Source: Idiomarina seosinensis_A (GTDB lineage Bacteria; Pseudomonadota; Gammaproteobacteria; Enterobacterales; Alteromonadaceae). From it: a stretch of DNA of 64,000 nt. The stretch lies in assembly GCF_044797955.1 (NCBI RefSeq), contig NZ_CP085211.1, positions 992,001 to 1,056,000 on the forward strand. The letters run 5' to 3'. This document shows positions 33,343 through 41,953 of this stretch, piece by piece. Numbering within the stretch: the stretch's first letter is position 1; each line of letters starts with the position of its first letter. Under the pieces are notes generated by a model that was not told where the DNA came from, did no database searches, and saw nothing but the letters and a program-made list of their open reading frames with translations. The position numbers were made by a program, and so were the translations under genes.

Positions 33343-34854
33343 ATGACAGATAAATCGCAATCACCCGAAGTCGACGTTAATGAGCAAATTGCGCAACGTA
33401 AGACGAAGTTAGCGGCAATTCGTGACAAGGGCGTTGCGTTTCCTAATGATTTCCGTCGTGATGCGTTAGCCGCTGATTTGCAGCAAGAGTACGGCGAGCT
33501 AAGTAAAGAAGCATTAGCCGAGCAGGGCGTCCGCGTTAAAGTGGCCGGTCGCATGATGACGCGGCGTATTATGGGTAAAGCCAGCTTTGCCACTATTCAG
33601 GACATGAGCGCTAAAATCCAGTTATACGTCGCCCGCGACAATTTACCCGAAGGCTTTTATAACGCCGAATTTAAAAAATGGGATTTGGGCGATATTGTCG
33701 GAGCCAGTGGTGTATTGTTTAAAACCAACACCGGCGAACTCAGTGTACAGGTAGATGACGTGCGCTTGCTGACCAAGGCTTTAAGGCCACTGCCGGATAA
33801 GTTTCACGGTCTGTCGGATCAGGAAATGCGTTATCGCCAGCGTTACCTTGACCTGATCACCAACGATGCTTCGCGTAATACCTTTATTATTCGTTCCAAA
33901 GTTATTGATTATATTCGTCGTTTTTTAAGCGAACGTCAGTTTCTTGAAGTTGAAACACCAATGATGCAGACCATCCCCGGAGGCGCTGCGGCACGTCCTT
34001 TTTCAACGCACCATAATGCACTGGATATGGAGCTGTTTTTACGTATAGCGCCGGAGCTTTATCTGAAGCGGCTGGTTGTCGGCGGTTTTGAGAAAGTTTT
34101 TGAAATTAACCGCAATTTCCGTAACGAAGGCCTGTCGACTCGTCATAACCCGGAATTTACCATGCTGGAATTCTACTGGGGCTATGCCGATTATAACGAT
34201 CTGATGGACTTAACTGAGCAAATGCTGCGTGGTGTCGCAGAATCAGTGTTGGGCAGCGCTGTATTTACCAGCCAGGGTTTTGACTACGATTTCGCACAGC
34301 CGTTTACCCGGATGACCGTACTGGAAGCCATTATTAAATATTTGCCAGAGGTGACGGTCGGGCAGCTACAAGAACTGGAGTCTGCCAGCGAAATTGCCCG
34401 TCAAAACGGCATTCAGGTGCAAAAGTCATGGGGCCTGGGGAAAATCCAAATCGAAATTTTTGAAGCCGTAGCCGAGCATCAGTTGATTCAGCCGACCTTC
34501 ATTACTGCATACCCGGCGGAGGTATCGCCTCTTGCCCGGCGCAACGATGAAGATCCCTTTGTCACCGATCGTTTTGAATTTTTTGCCGGAGGCCGTGAAT
34601 TGGCAAATGGCTTCTCCGAGCTTAACGATGCCGAAGACCAGGCTCAGCGTTTTCGCGAGCAGGTAGAGGCAAAAGAGGCCGGTGACGATGAAGCCATGTT
34701 TTACGATGAAGATTATGTTACCGCCTTAGAACACGGGATGCCGCCGACAGCCGGCGAGGGTATTGGTATCGATCGGCTGGTGATGCTATTAACCGATTCG
34801 CCTTCTATTCGGGATGTGTTGTTGTTCCCGCATATGCGGCCTAAAATCGATTAG
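33343..34854 (+). CDS. lysS: Lysyl-tRNA synthetase, class II
   Basis: Charges tRNA-Lys. The 503 residues show an N-terminal OB-fold anticodon-binding domain (RVKVAGRMMTRRIMGKASFA) and the class II catalytic core: FLEVETPMMQTIPGGAAARPF (motif 1 region), FRNEGLSTRHNPEFTMLEFY (motif 2) and GEGIGIDRLVMLLTD (motif 3). The ATG at 33343 has AGGA 9 bases upstream; a GTG at 33337 is too close to that SD. It follows prfB by 25 bases, a conserved pair. Confidence 0.97.
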   Translation: MTDKSQSPEVDVNEQIAQRKTKLAAIRDKGVAFPNDFRRDALAADLQQEYGELSKEALAEQGVRVKVAGRMMTRRIMGKASFATIQDMSAKIQLYVARDNLPEGFYNAEFKKWDLGDIVGASGVLFKTNTGELSVQVDDVRLLTKALRPLPDKFHGLSDQEMRYRQRYLDLITNDASRNTFIIRSKVIDYIRRFLSERQFLEVETPMMQTIPGGAAARPFSTHHNALDMELFLRIAPELYLKRLVVGGFEKVFEINRNFRNEGLSTRHNPEFTMLEFYWGYADYNDLMDLTEQMLRGVAESVLGSAVFTSQGFDYDFAQPFTRMTVLEAIIKYLPEVTVGQLQELESASEIARQNGIQVQKSWGLGKIQIEIFEAVAEHQLIQPTFITAYPAEVSPLARRNDEDPFVTDRFEFFAGGRELANGFSELNDAEDQAQRFREQVEAKEAGDDEAMFYDEDYVTALEHGMPPTAGEGIGIDRLVMLLTDSPSIRDVLLFPHMRPKID

Positions 34855-34877
34855 GGAAGCGCGGAACTACTCGAGCT

Positions 34878-35369
34878 ATGCAGTACCTGACTTTTGCTAG
34901 CCGGTTGGGCACCATGTTAGCCATTGCTGAAGGCAATCATTTGCTTGGGCTTTATTGCCAGGACCAGGCCAATTTGCCCGACTTAAGCGGGTTAACGGAA
35001 ACTGGACAGCAGCGGGTACTGCATGACGTACAGCTCCAGGTATCAGAATACCTTAGTGGCGAGCGGCAGAGTTTCACTCTGCCTTTCGCGCTTAACGGGA
35101 GTCGCTTTCAGCAACAGGTGCTGCGCCAGTTACAGCGAATTAAGCTTGGGCAAACTCTGTCGTACAAACAGGTGGCGATGCAAATTGGGCGTCCGCAGAG
35201 CGTTCGGGCGGTTGCCAACGCGATTGCCCGTAATCCGTTAATGCTGCTGATCCCCTGTCATCGGGTAATTACCAGTAAGGGTCAGTTGGGTGGCTTTGCA
35301 GCAGGGGTGCAGCGAAAACAATGGCTACTGGAAAATGAAGGTGTGCGAGTTAACACGACGCTGAAATAA
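34878..35369 (+). CDS. ogt: Methylated-DNA-protein-cysteine S-methyltransferase
   Basis: Suicide repair protein removing O6-alkyl groups from guanine. The 163 residues include the acceptor motif LIPCHRVI with Cys127, the helix-turn-helix arginine-finger region GRPQSVRAVANAIARNP, and SRFQQQVLRQLQ. There is no AdaA-type regulatory domain, so it is an Ogt-like stand-alone enzyme. The symbol is by type rather than proven orthology. It follows lysS by 23 bases. Confidence 0.92.
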   Translation: MQYLTFASRLGTMLAIAEGNHLLGLYCQDQANLPDLSGLTETGQQRVLHDVQLQVSEYLSGERQSFTLPFALNGSRFQQQVLRQLQRIKLGQTLSYKQVAMQIGRPQSVRAVANAIARNPLMLLIPCHRVITSKGQLGGFAAGVQRKQWLLENEGVRVNTTLK

Positions 35370-35370
35370 A

Positions 35371-35406
35371 AAAATACCGCCAGCTGCAGCAGCAGAGGCG
35401 GTATTC
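35371..35406 (-). terminator. Intrinsic terminator, mainly for slyD
   Basis: AATACCGCC (35373-35381) pairs perfectly with GGCGGTATT (35397-35405). On the minus strand the stem is followed by a run of seven T and further AT-rich bases. On the plus strand it is followed by CTGCAGG, so termination of lysS-ogt would be weaker. Confidence 0.8.
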
Positions 35407-35426
35407 TGCAGGATTACCTTTCTGGC

Positions 35427-35909
35427 TTAATGATCTTCGCCGTCGGTATGCACGTGACCGTGCTCAAGTTCCTGTTCTGTTGCATCACGCACTTCAACAA
35501 CTTCAACATCAAACTGTAAATCAGTACCTGCCAATGGGTGGTTACCGTCAACAGTGACTTCTTCGTCATTGACTTCAACGATGACAACGGACTGATCGCC
35601 CTGGTCAGTGCTGGCACGGAATTGCATGCCGGGTTGCACTTCGTTATCGCCGAATAAATTGCGTGGAACGGTTTGAATTAAACCTTCGTGACGCTCACCG
35701 TAGGCTTCGTCTGGCTTAATTTCTGCGCTGAATTTGTCACCTTCGGTTTTGCCTTCTAAGGCGTTTTCTAAACCGGGGATTAACATTCCACGACCGTGGA
35801 TGAAACTCAGTGGATTGCCTTCCTTCGATTGATCCAAAGTCTGGCCGTCAGCAGTTTTTACTGTGTAGTTAATAGCCACAACTTTGTTTGGGGCAATTGC
35901 TTCGCTCAT
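35427..35909 (-). CDS. slyD: FKBP-type peptidyl-prolyl cis-trans isomerase, SlyD-like
   Basis: Prolyl isomerase and chaperone of 160 residues. The FKBP core begins VVAINYTVKTADGQTLDQS, with GMLIPGLENALEGK. The inserted IF chaperone domain is present, and its return strand carries VDGNHPLAGTDLQF. The C-terminus HGHVHTDGEDH is a short His-rich tail, so nickel binding may be weaker than for the long E. coli tail. It lies 6 bases downstream of ygfZ on the same strand. SlyD versus a related SlpA-type paralogue is decided by the tail and IF domain. Confidence 0.88.
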   Translation of the reverse strand: MSEAIAPNKVVAINYTVKTADGQTLDQSKEGNPLSFIHGRGMLIPGLENALEGKTEGDKFSAEIKPDEAYGERHEGLIQTVPRNLFGDNEVQPGMQFRASTDQGDQSVVIVEVNDEEVTVDGNHPLAGTDLQFDVEVVEVRDATEQELEHGHVHTDGEDH

Positions 35910-35915
35910 AAATAG

Positions 35916-36812
35916 TTAACCTAGTTGATACGGCAGTGAGTGTATTTCCAGGAGACTCGCCTCGTCACCACGAACCCGGACTGGAGTGCCTTTCTCGATA
36001 TCTAAAGGCAGCACAGCCAACAGATCCTGCTGGTTTTCAGAACGGTTCACTGCCATAATGACCGTTCCCGTACGACGCCAATTATCACCAACCTTGCGTT
36101 CTAACTCAGTGCCAGGGACAATCGTTGCCGCCTCGCCGCTCAGTCGATACAAAGCCCGCTTTTGTCGACCCAAATATTTCATTCGGGCGATAGTTTCCTG
36201 GCCGATATAACATCCTTTGTCAAAACTGACTCCGCCCAGTGCCTGTAGATTTAACATTTGTGGCACAAACTGCTGACTGTTATCAGCGGTCAGCTGTGGA
36301 CGGACCCGTTCAATTTCCAACGCATCCCAATAGGCCTGCGGATAGTCCGTAGAAATTGTTGCCGGACTCAGCAGCAAATATTGATTGGGCTGGGATCCGA
36401 CTTTAAGTTGAAGCGTATTCTCATTAAGATCGGCAATAAACGCATCGGTTTCAGTACCAAATAAGCCGGTAATAAACCAGTCATCGCTGACATCTTCAAT
36501 GTCGACCTTATTAAAAACACCATACTTTTTAAATTGCGCTAAAGAGCCGGCTATTGCACTGCGATGCATAATGAGCAAAAAACCCTGGCTTGAGGGCAGC
36601 AACCAAAAGTTGCTAAATGCCTTACCACTGGGTTCACAGTGTGCGCCGTATAAAAACGGATACTCCGCCAACTGCCGCAAATCGCAGGTCAGCTGGCTCT
36701 GCAAAAAGCCTTCGGCGTCTTCACCGCTTACGGCAATGATACCATAGTCATCCAGCTTTGCCGAAACGCAGGCCGGCATTTGCTCAACAAATGATGTTTC
36801 CAATGCAATCAC
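35916..36812 (-). CDS. ygfZ: tRNA-modifying / Fe-S cluster protein YgfZ (folate-binding)
   Basis: GcvT-like, tetrahydrofolate-binding protein needed for the activity of some iron-sulfur enzymes such as MiaB. The family signature K-G-C-Y-x-G-Q-E is at residues 199-206 (DKGCYIGQETIARMKYLG), with Cys201. The 298-residue length is close to the E. coli protein (326). It diverges from sdhE, the same neighbour as in E. coli; SdhE also serves a redox enzyme. Confidence 0.93.
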   Translation of the reverse strand: MIALETSFVEQMPACVSAKLDDYGIIAVSGEDAEGFLQSQLTCDLRQLAEYPFLYGAHCEPSGKAFSNFWLLPSSQGFLLIMHRSAIAGSLAQFKKYGVFNKVDIEDVSDDWFITGLFGTETDAFIADLNENTLQLKVGSQPNQYLLLSPATISTDYPQAYWDALEIERVRPQLTADNSQQFVPQMLNLQALGGVSFDKGCYIGQETIARMKYLGRQKRALYRLSGEAATIVPGTELERKVGDNWRRTGTVIMAVNRSENQQDLLAVLPLDIEKGTPVRVRGDEASLLEIHSLPYQLG

Positions 36813-36888
36813 AGGCTCTCCTTATTTGCGCACTTCATGCTAATATTAGGGTTCTGATATTTTTTTCAAGGCCGAGGTGAAATTATTC

Positions 36889-37161
36889 ATGCTACCCCTT
36901 AAGCAATCTGCAGACACCTTAAAAGACAAACGACGTCTGAAATGGGCGTGTCGACGCGGCATGTTAGAACTGGATGTGCTGTTTGAGCCCTTTGTGGACG
37001 AGGCATATGACGAGTTGACTGAACAACAAAAAGACGACTTTCGCCAGCTGCTAACCTGTGATGATCCTGATCTCTTTGCCTGGTTTATGGGGCATGAAAA
37101 ATGTCCCGATGAACGGCTGACAAAAATGATTGAATTCATGCTGTCACGGGTCAAAGTCTAA
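36889..37161 (+). CDS. sdhE: FAD assembly factor SdhE (CptB/YgfY)
   Basis: Small protein that promotes covalent flavinylation of succinate dehydrogenase. The hallmark RRGMLELDVLFEPF (RGxxE motif) and LTCDDPDLFAWFMGHEKC are present. The ATG at 36889 gives 90 residues; a GTG at 36877 in the same frame would give 94 but would overlap the only SD-like sequence (GAGGTG, 36872-36877). It is divergent from ygfZ and is followed directly by a ygfX-like frame, the usual partner. Confidence 0.92.
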   Translation: MLPLKQSADTLKDKRRLKWACRRGMLELDVLFEPFVDEAYDELTEQQKDDFRQLLTCDDPDLFAWFMGHEKCPDERLTKMIEFMLSRVKV

Positions 37162-37418
37162 TAAAAGCGCTGCATTGTTTTCGGCTAGATTACCCAACGC
37201 AGTTACTTTCTGTTAGTGACTGCGGTAATTACTGGCGCCTTGACGAACTTGAGCAACTGCAACTGAGTGGCAAGGCGCTCATCGTTTGGCGCTGGTTATT
37301 AATTGTCCCGCTGCAGCGCCACGGCGAGCGGCGCTGGCTTTGGCTCTGGTGGTTCCGGCTTAGTGCCGAACAGCTGGCGTTACTGCGCTTACTGGCACTA
37401 AACTGCGGACGGCACTAA
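37161..37418 (+). pseudogene. ygfX (cptA)-like frame with no start codon
   Basis: Immediately after sdhE an open frame of about 85 codons reads LHCFRLDYPTQLLSV, then a Trp-rich region (VWRWLLIVPLQRHGERRWLW) and a C-terminus SAEQLALLRLLALNCGRH. This resembles the C-terminal soluble part of YgfX/CptA, which normally follows sdhE and begins with two membrane segments. Here the membrane part is missing. From the preceding in-frame TGA (inside sdhE) to the stop at 37416 there is no ATG, GTG or TTG. It overlaps the convergent nadB end by 21 bases. Either a remnant or a gene using a rare start (ATT or ATA). Confidence 0.5.
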
Positions 37419-39002
37419 CCGGGTGGGGCGAGGCTCCGGCAGCTGCTCGGGAAAGTCCATGGTGTAATGTAAACCCCGGCTTTCTTTACGAGCCATGGCG
37501 CTGCGCACAATCAGTTCAGCAACTTGCAGTAAATTGCGCAGTTCGAGCAGGTTGTTACTGACGCGGAAGTTAGCATAGTAATCATGGACTTCCTGTTGCA
37601 GCAGTTCTATGCGGTGTAAGGCCCGTTCAAGCCGCTTAGTGGTGCGTACAATGCCAACGTAATCCCACATAAAAAGACGCAGTTCGTGCCAGTTATGCTG
37701 AATGATCACCTCCTCGTCGGAGTCAGAAACCTGACTTTCGTCCCAGGCAGGAATGGTGCTCACCGGCGCTTCCTGATAGTTCTGACTGAGAATATGGCGT
37801 GCAGCGCTTTGCGCAAAAACCAGACATTCCAGTAACGAATTACTGGCCATTCGATTAGCGCCGTGCAAACCGGTATAGGCCACTTCGCCGACAGCGTACA
37901 GGCCATTTAAATCGGTTTCAGCATTCAGGTTAGTGGTGACTCCACCGCAGGTATAGTGGGCCGCGGGTACCACGGGCATTGGCTGTTTACTGATATCGAT
38001 GCCCAGGTCGAGACATTTTTTAAAGATGGTTGGGAAGTGCTGCTGCAGAAATTCCGATGTCTGATGCGAAATATCCAAATACATACAGTCAGCGCCTAAA
38101 CGTTTCATTTCATAGTCAATGGCACGGGCTACGACGTCCCGCGGCGCCAGTTCAGCCAAGGAATGAAAATCCGGCATAAAACGGCTACCGTCGGGACGTT
38201 TCAGGACTGCGCCTTCACCGCGTAGCGCTTCGGTTAATAAAAAGCTGTGTGCGTTTGGGTGGTACAGGCAGGTTGGATGAAACTGATTAAATTCCATATT
38301 AGTAACACTGCAGCCCGCACGCCATGCCATGGCAATACCATCGCCACTGGCGATATCCGGATTACTGGTATACTGATAGACTTTACTGGCGCCGCCAGTG
38401 GCCAGTACTACAAACCGTGCGGCCACGGTTTCAACCCGCTCGCGCTGACGGTTCCAAAGATAAGCTCCGTAGCAGCGGTCAGCTTTGTTTAAGCGTTTGC
38501 CGGTGACTAAATCAACGGCGTTAAAGCGCTCTAACACTTTAATATTGGGGTGTTGCAGCACTTTATCCTGTAGGGTTGTCTGCACCACTTTGCCCGTGGC
38601 GTCTGCAGCATGCAGTATGCGTCGGTGGCTATGGCCACCCTCGCGGTTCAGATGATATTCAGGGTCTTTGCTATCAGACTCAACCTGATCGAAACCAACG
38701 CCGGCGTCGATCAGCCATTGCAACGCGTCGCGGGCGTTGCCTGTGGTAAACTTAACCGCGTCGCGTTCGCATAAACCGGCGCCTGCAATCAGGGTGTCTT
38801 CGATGTGGCTTTCGACGCTGTCGTTCTGATCAAAAACGGCGGCAATACCGCCCTGGGCGTAATAGGTCGAGCCTTCCAGCAATGGGCCTTTACTAACGAT
38901 AATAACGCTGACATGATCGGCAAGTTGTAAAGCGGTAGTCAAACCGGCCGCACCAGAACCAATAACTAAGACATCGGATTGATAATTTGCTGCAGGTTCC
39001 AT
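37398..39002 (-). CDS. nadB: L-aspartate oxidase
   Basis: FAD enzyme making iminoaspartate for NAD synthesis. The 534 residues show the dinucleotide motif VLVIGSGAAGLTTALQLA near the N-terminus, YYAQGGIAAVFDQNDSVESH, NREGGHSHRRILHA, HYTCGGVTTNLNAETDLNGL and VGEVAYTGLHGANRMASNSL. It belongs to the succinate dehydrogenase/fumarate reductase flavoprotein family; the NadB-type QGG and gene context (divergent from rpoE, as in E. coli) separate it from SdhA. Confidence 0.96.
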   Translation of the reverse strand: MEPAANYQSDVLVIGSGAAGLTTALQLADHVSVIIVSKGPLLEGSTYYAQGGIAAVFDQNDSVESHIEDTLIAGAGLCERDAVKFTTGNARDALQWLIDAGVGFDQVESDSKDPEYHLNREGGHSHRRILHAADATGKVVQTTLQDKVLQHPNIKVLERFNAVDLVTGKRLNKADRCYGAYLWNRQRERVETVAARFVVLATGGASKVYQYTSNPDIASGDGIAMAWRAGCSVTNMEFNQFHPTCLYHPNAHSFLLTEALRGEGAVLKRPDGSRFMPDFHSLAELAPRDVVARAIDYEMKRLGADCMYLDISHQTSEFLQQHFPTIFKKCLDLGIDISKQPMPVVPAAHYTCGGVTTNLNAETDLNGLYAVGEVAYTGLHGANRMASNSLLECLVFAQSAARHILSQNYQEAPVSTIPAWDESQVSDSDEEVIIQHNWHELRLFMWDYVGIVRTTKRLERALHRIELLQQEVHDYYANFRVSNNLLELRNLLQVAELIVRSAMARKESRGLHYTMDFPEQLPEPRPTRLVPSAV

Positions 39003-39055
39003 AAAGTACTCTTAAAGAATTTTGGCTGATTTTACGCATTTGTTAGGATTTTTGC

Positions 39056-39082
39056 GAACTTTTTACCTCGGCTCGGGTCACA
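39056..39082 (+). promoter_or_regulatory. Probable sigma-E promoter of rpoE-rseABC
   Basis: GAACTT (39056-39061) is followed after exactly 16 bases by TCACA (39078-39082), close to the sigma-E consensus GAACTT-N16-TCTGA/TCAAA. It lies about 65 bases before the rpoE ATG, matching the autoregulated rpoE promoter known in enteric bacteria. Confidence 0.65.
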
Positions 39083-39146
39083 GATTGTAGTCACTATGAC
39101 GAGCCGTCAGTTCAAGCAGTTCCTAAGCTAGGGAGAACAGGCTCGG

Positions 39147-39725
39147 ATGAGCACAAAAATAACGGATCAACAGCTAGTCGAAAGGGTACAGCAAGGTGAT
39201 AACCGTGCTTTTGACCTTTTAGTAAAAAAATATCAGCACAAAGTAATGAGCTTGATCTCTCGTTATGTCAAACAGCCGGGTGATGTGGCCGATGTAGCGC
39301 AGGAAGCATTTATAAAAGCGTATAAAGCGTTACCAAAATTTCGCGGTGACAGCGCCTTTTACACTTGGTTGTATCGCATTGCGGTAAATACAGCGAAAAA
39401 TTATTTAGTTGCTCAGGGCCGTAAACCGCCGTCCGCCGATATTGATGCTGATGATGCAGAATACATTGAGAGTGCCGGGGCATTGAAAGACTCGGCCTCT
39501 CCTGAGCGACAGTTATTAACCGATGAAATTCAGTCGGTGGTACTTAAAGCGATGGAAGATTTACCCGATGATTTGCGCCAGGCTATTACTCTGCGCGAAA
39601 TTGAGGGGCTGGGTTACGAAGAAATTGCAGTGGCAATGGATTGTCCTATTGGTACCGTAAGATCACGTATTTTTCGTGCCAGGGAAGCCATTGATAACCA
39701 GTTGAGACCGTTATTAGAACGGTAA
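39147..39725 (+). CDS. rpoE: RNA polymerase sigma factor RpoE (sigma-E)
   Basis: ECF sigma factor directing the envelope stress response. The 192 residues contain region 2 (NRAFDLLVKKYQHKVMSLIS, DVAQEAFIKAYKALPKFRGD) and region 4 (LREIEGLGYEEIAVAMDCPI, GTVRSRIFRAREAI). The length and neighbours (rseA, rseB, rseC directly after, nadB divergent) identify RpoE rather than another ECF factor. A sigma-E-like promoter is present upstream. Confidence 0.97.
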   Translation: MSTKITDQQLVERVQQGDNRAFDLLVKKYQHKVMSLISRYVKQPGDVADVAQEAFIKAYKALPKFRGDSAFYTWLYRIAVNTAKNYLVAQGRKPPSADIDADDAEYIESAGALKDSASPERQLLTDEIQSVVLKAMEDLPDDLRQAITLREIEGLGYEEIAVAMDCPIGTVRSRIFRAREAIDNQLRPLLER

Positions 39726-39741
39726 CCAAAGAGGAACAACT

Positions 39742-40398
39742 ATGTCCCGGGACAGACTGTCTAACGACACTATGCCAACTTCAGAAATGCAGACAACATC
39801 GGCCATTTTTGACCAGGAATCGGCTGAGCAGAGTGCTATTGATGATTGGTTAAGTAAAGATGAGGAAAGTTCGCGCTGGCATCGTTATAGCCTCATCAGC
39901 AGCAGTCTTAAGGGAGAACTGGGCGGTACCTCAGTGGTTGATATCAGTGAGCAGGTCAGTGCCGCTATCGCCGCACAGATCGATAAGCCTGAAGTGATAA
40001 AAACCTCGATGCACAGCCGCTCGGCAGCGGTACGAAAAGCGGCAGCGCGCTGGCTGCAACCGACGGCTAAAGTAGCCGTTGCCGCCGGCGTTGCGGTAGT
40101 GGCGGTATTAACAGTACAGACCTATCAACAACCTAATTTAGTACCCGGTAACCCGGCCAGCGAACAGCCTTCGATCATGACAGCACCAATTGGCGGCAGC
40201 AGCCAGCCAGTCAGTTACTCGCCAGCCGGGCAAACGCAGGCAGCCAGTCAGGAAACGCCGCAGCAGAGCGAGCAATTAAGGCGTCAGGCGCAATCCTATT
40301 TAATTGATCATCAGCAACAGCTAATGATTTTGCAGACCCCCGCAGCAGAGCAACCAGCACAGAAAGCTGAAGAGAATAGCGCAGATTCACCAAATTAA
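39742..40398 (+). CDS. rseA: Anti-sigma-E factor RseA
   Basis: Single-pass inner-membrane protein that holds RpoE until cut by DegS and RseP. The N-terminal cytoplasmic domain (about residues 1-105) includes SAIDDWLSKDEESSRWHRYSL, typical of RseA. A membrane segment follows at about residues 111-127 (AKVAVAAGVAVVAVLTV), then a Gln-rich periplasmic tail. The length of 218 is near E. coli (216). ATGs also occur at residues 11 and 16. The final tail is low-complexity and Gln/Ala-rich. Confidence 0.93.
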   Translation: MSRDRLSNDTMPTSEMQTTSAIFDQESAEQSAIDDWLSKDEESSRWHRYSLISSSLKGELGGTSVVDISEQVSAAIAAQIDKPEVIKTSMHSRSAAVRKAAARWLQPTAKVAVAAGVAVVAVLTVQTYQQPNLVPGNPASEQPSIMTAPIGGSSQPVSYSPAGQTQAASQETPQQSEQLRRQAQSYLIDHQQQLMILQTPAAEQPAQKAEENSADSPN

Positions 40399-40413
40399 CA
40401 GGGAGAGCAGGTC

Positions 40414-41397
40414 ATGAAGTTTTGGCATTATGGCCTCATAATCATACTGTCGTTTTGTAGCCCGGTGCAGGCGCTACAAGGCTCTCCTCAGCAGCCCGAT
40501 GATCGCGCAGCTGCCAGCACAAATAATGACGGCGAGCGTTGGTTCAACTTAATGGCCACTGCCCTTAATACGTTGAATTTTGAAGCTTCGCTGGTGCATG
40601 TTCAGGGGGACCGTATTGAGCCTTATCAATGGGTTCATGGAGTGGATAACAGCGGTCGCCAGTTTGAGTGGCTAATGCAAATGAATGGCCCGGGTTTTCG
40701 CGCGCTGCGAATCAATGATCGGGTATCGCATTTTCACCCTGCTACCGAAAGCTATTCATTAAAATCAGAAGTCCTTTCAACTCTTATACCCAGTGCATTT
40801 AACAGGCCTTTTGACGAAGTTGCGAGCCATTACCGGGCGGTGGCTGTCGGCGGAGCGCGGGTATTGGATCGCAAAGCACAGCATATTCGTATCGTCAGCC
40901 GAGATAACCAGCGTTATGGATTTTCGTTGTGGCTGGACCGTGAAACCGGCATGCCGCTCAAGGTCTTAATGGTTAACCGCAACGGCGAAATTATGGAACA
41001 GTTGCAAATGACCAGTCTGTCGATGCGTCCGGTTTCGCCGACAATGATGAACGAGTTGAGTGAAATTGAGCAGCCGCCTTTTTTAGCGCAGCTGCGCTCG
41101 TCACAGCCGCCCCAGTTAACCCGGCAGCCGAACTGGTCACCTGCGGGGTTTCGGTTAATAAAACAGCAACACCATCGGTTAGTGCTCGACGGAACTCCCG
41201 TCGACCACTATCTGTACTCTGACGGTTTAGCCGAATATTCGGTCTACTTAGCTAAAGCCGAGGGCGAGCCGATGCCGGCAATGAGCTTAGCCGGTCCGCA
41301 AACCTTATTCAGCCAGCCGGTCGCCGACACTATTGTCACCGTAGTGGGGCATATCCCTTTAGAAGTCGCCAAACAGGTCGCATCTAGCGTACAATAA
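40414..41397 (+). CDS. rseB: Sigma-E regulatory protein RseB
   Basis: Periplasmic protein that binds RseA and protects it from DegS, and senses lipopolysaccharide intermediates. The 327-residue precursor has a signal peptide (about residues 1-20, ending VQA). It then shows the MucB/RseB two-domain pattern: LNTLNFEASLVHVQGDRIEPYQ and GFSLWLDRETGMPLKVLMVN in the LolA-like large domain, and PHR-like YSVYLAKAE in the small domain. Third gene of the rpoE operon. Confidence 0.94.
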   Translation: MKFWHYGLIIILSFCSPVQALQGSPQQPDDRAAASTNNDGERWFNLMATALNTLNFEASLVHVQGDRIEPYQWVHGVDNSGRQFEWLMQMNGPGFRALRINDRVSHFHPATESYSLKSEVLSTLIPSAFNRPFDEVASHYRAVAVGGARVLDRKAQHIRIVSRDNQRYGFSLWLDRETGMPLKVLMVNRNGEIMEQLQMTSLSMRPVSPTMMNELSEIEQPPFLAQLRSSQPPQLTRQPNWSPAGFRLIKQQHHRLVLDGTPVDHYLYSDGLAEYSVYLAKAEGEPMPAMSLAGPQTLFSQPVADTIVTVVGHIPLEVAKQVASSVQ

Positions 41398-41402
41398 TCG
41401 AC

Positions 41403-41834
41403 ATGAAAGAAATTGCAGAAGTGGTGGCGGTGCAGGGCAACCGTATCACCTTAACTACCCAGCTAAAAACTGCTTGTAGTGGTTGCAGCCAAAAAACCAC
41501 CTGTGGAGCCGGCATCCTCAGTAAGTTGTTTGCTGATCGCAATGCGCAGTTTACTGTGCTGTCGAATACTCCGGTAACACCCGGCGAGCAAGTGGAAATC
41601 AGTATGCCTGAGCAACAGGTAACACGTTTTGCTCTATTGCTTTACGGTTCGCCCATTCTGATCCTCTTATTAACGGCAATGACCTTAACGTCACTGCAAA
41701 GTGTGCCGGAATGGCTGGTCATTGTTCTCTCCTTTAGCAGTTTTGCCGCTACCTTTGTTGCGCTGAAACACTGGTTTCAGAAATGCGATGTTAAAGTGAA
41801 TCAGCTGATTCAAATAACAGCTCAACAAGTTTAA
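41403..41834 (+). CDS. rseC: RseC family protein, possible reductant-linked SoxR/sigma-E factor
   Basis: Inner-membrane protein of 143 residues. The N-terminal cytoplasmic part has a cysteine cluster (Cys25, Cys28, Cys34 in ACSGCSQKTTCGAGILSK) that could bind a metal or Fe-S cluster. Two membrane segments follow at about residues 77-96 and 101-121. In E. coli RseC is a mild positive sigma-E modulator and has a role linked to SoxR reduction. It lies 5 bases after rseB. Confidence 0.93.
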   Translation: MKEIAEVVAVQGNRITLTTQLKTACSGCSQKTTCGAGILSKLFADRNAQFTVLSNTPVTPGEQVEISMPEQQVTRFALLLYGSPILILLLTAMTLTSLQSVPEWLVIVLSFSSFAATFVALKHWFQKCDVKVNQLIQITAQQV

Positions 41835-41910
41835 TTCAAATCGACCAAAATGATTGGTTCTTTGGCGTAACATCGGTATGATCAGCGCTAATTTGCATGG
41901 CTAATGTGGC

Positions 41911-41916
41911 TATAAT
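41911..41916 (+). promoter_or_regulatory. Possible promoter -10 for lepA-lepB
   Basis: A perfect TATAAT 38 bases before the lepA ATG in the 119-base rseC-lepA gap. At 17 bases upstream the -35 region (CTAATT) is poor, so activity is uncertain. It would let lepA and later genes be expressed independently of rpoE. Confidence 0.4.
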
Positions 41917-41953
41917 GCTCGTAGTCAAAGTTTAGTTTTCAGAGGTGTCATCA

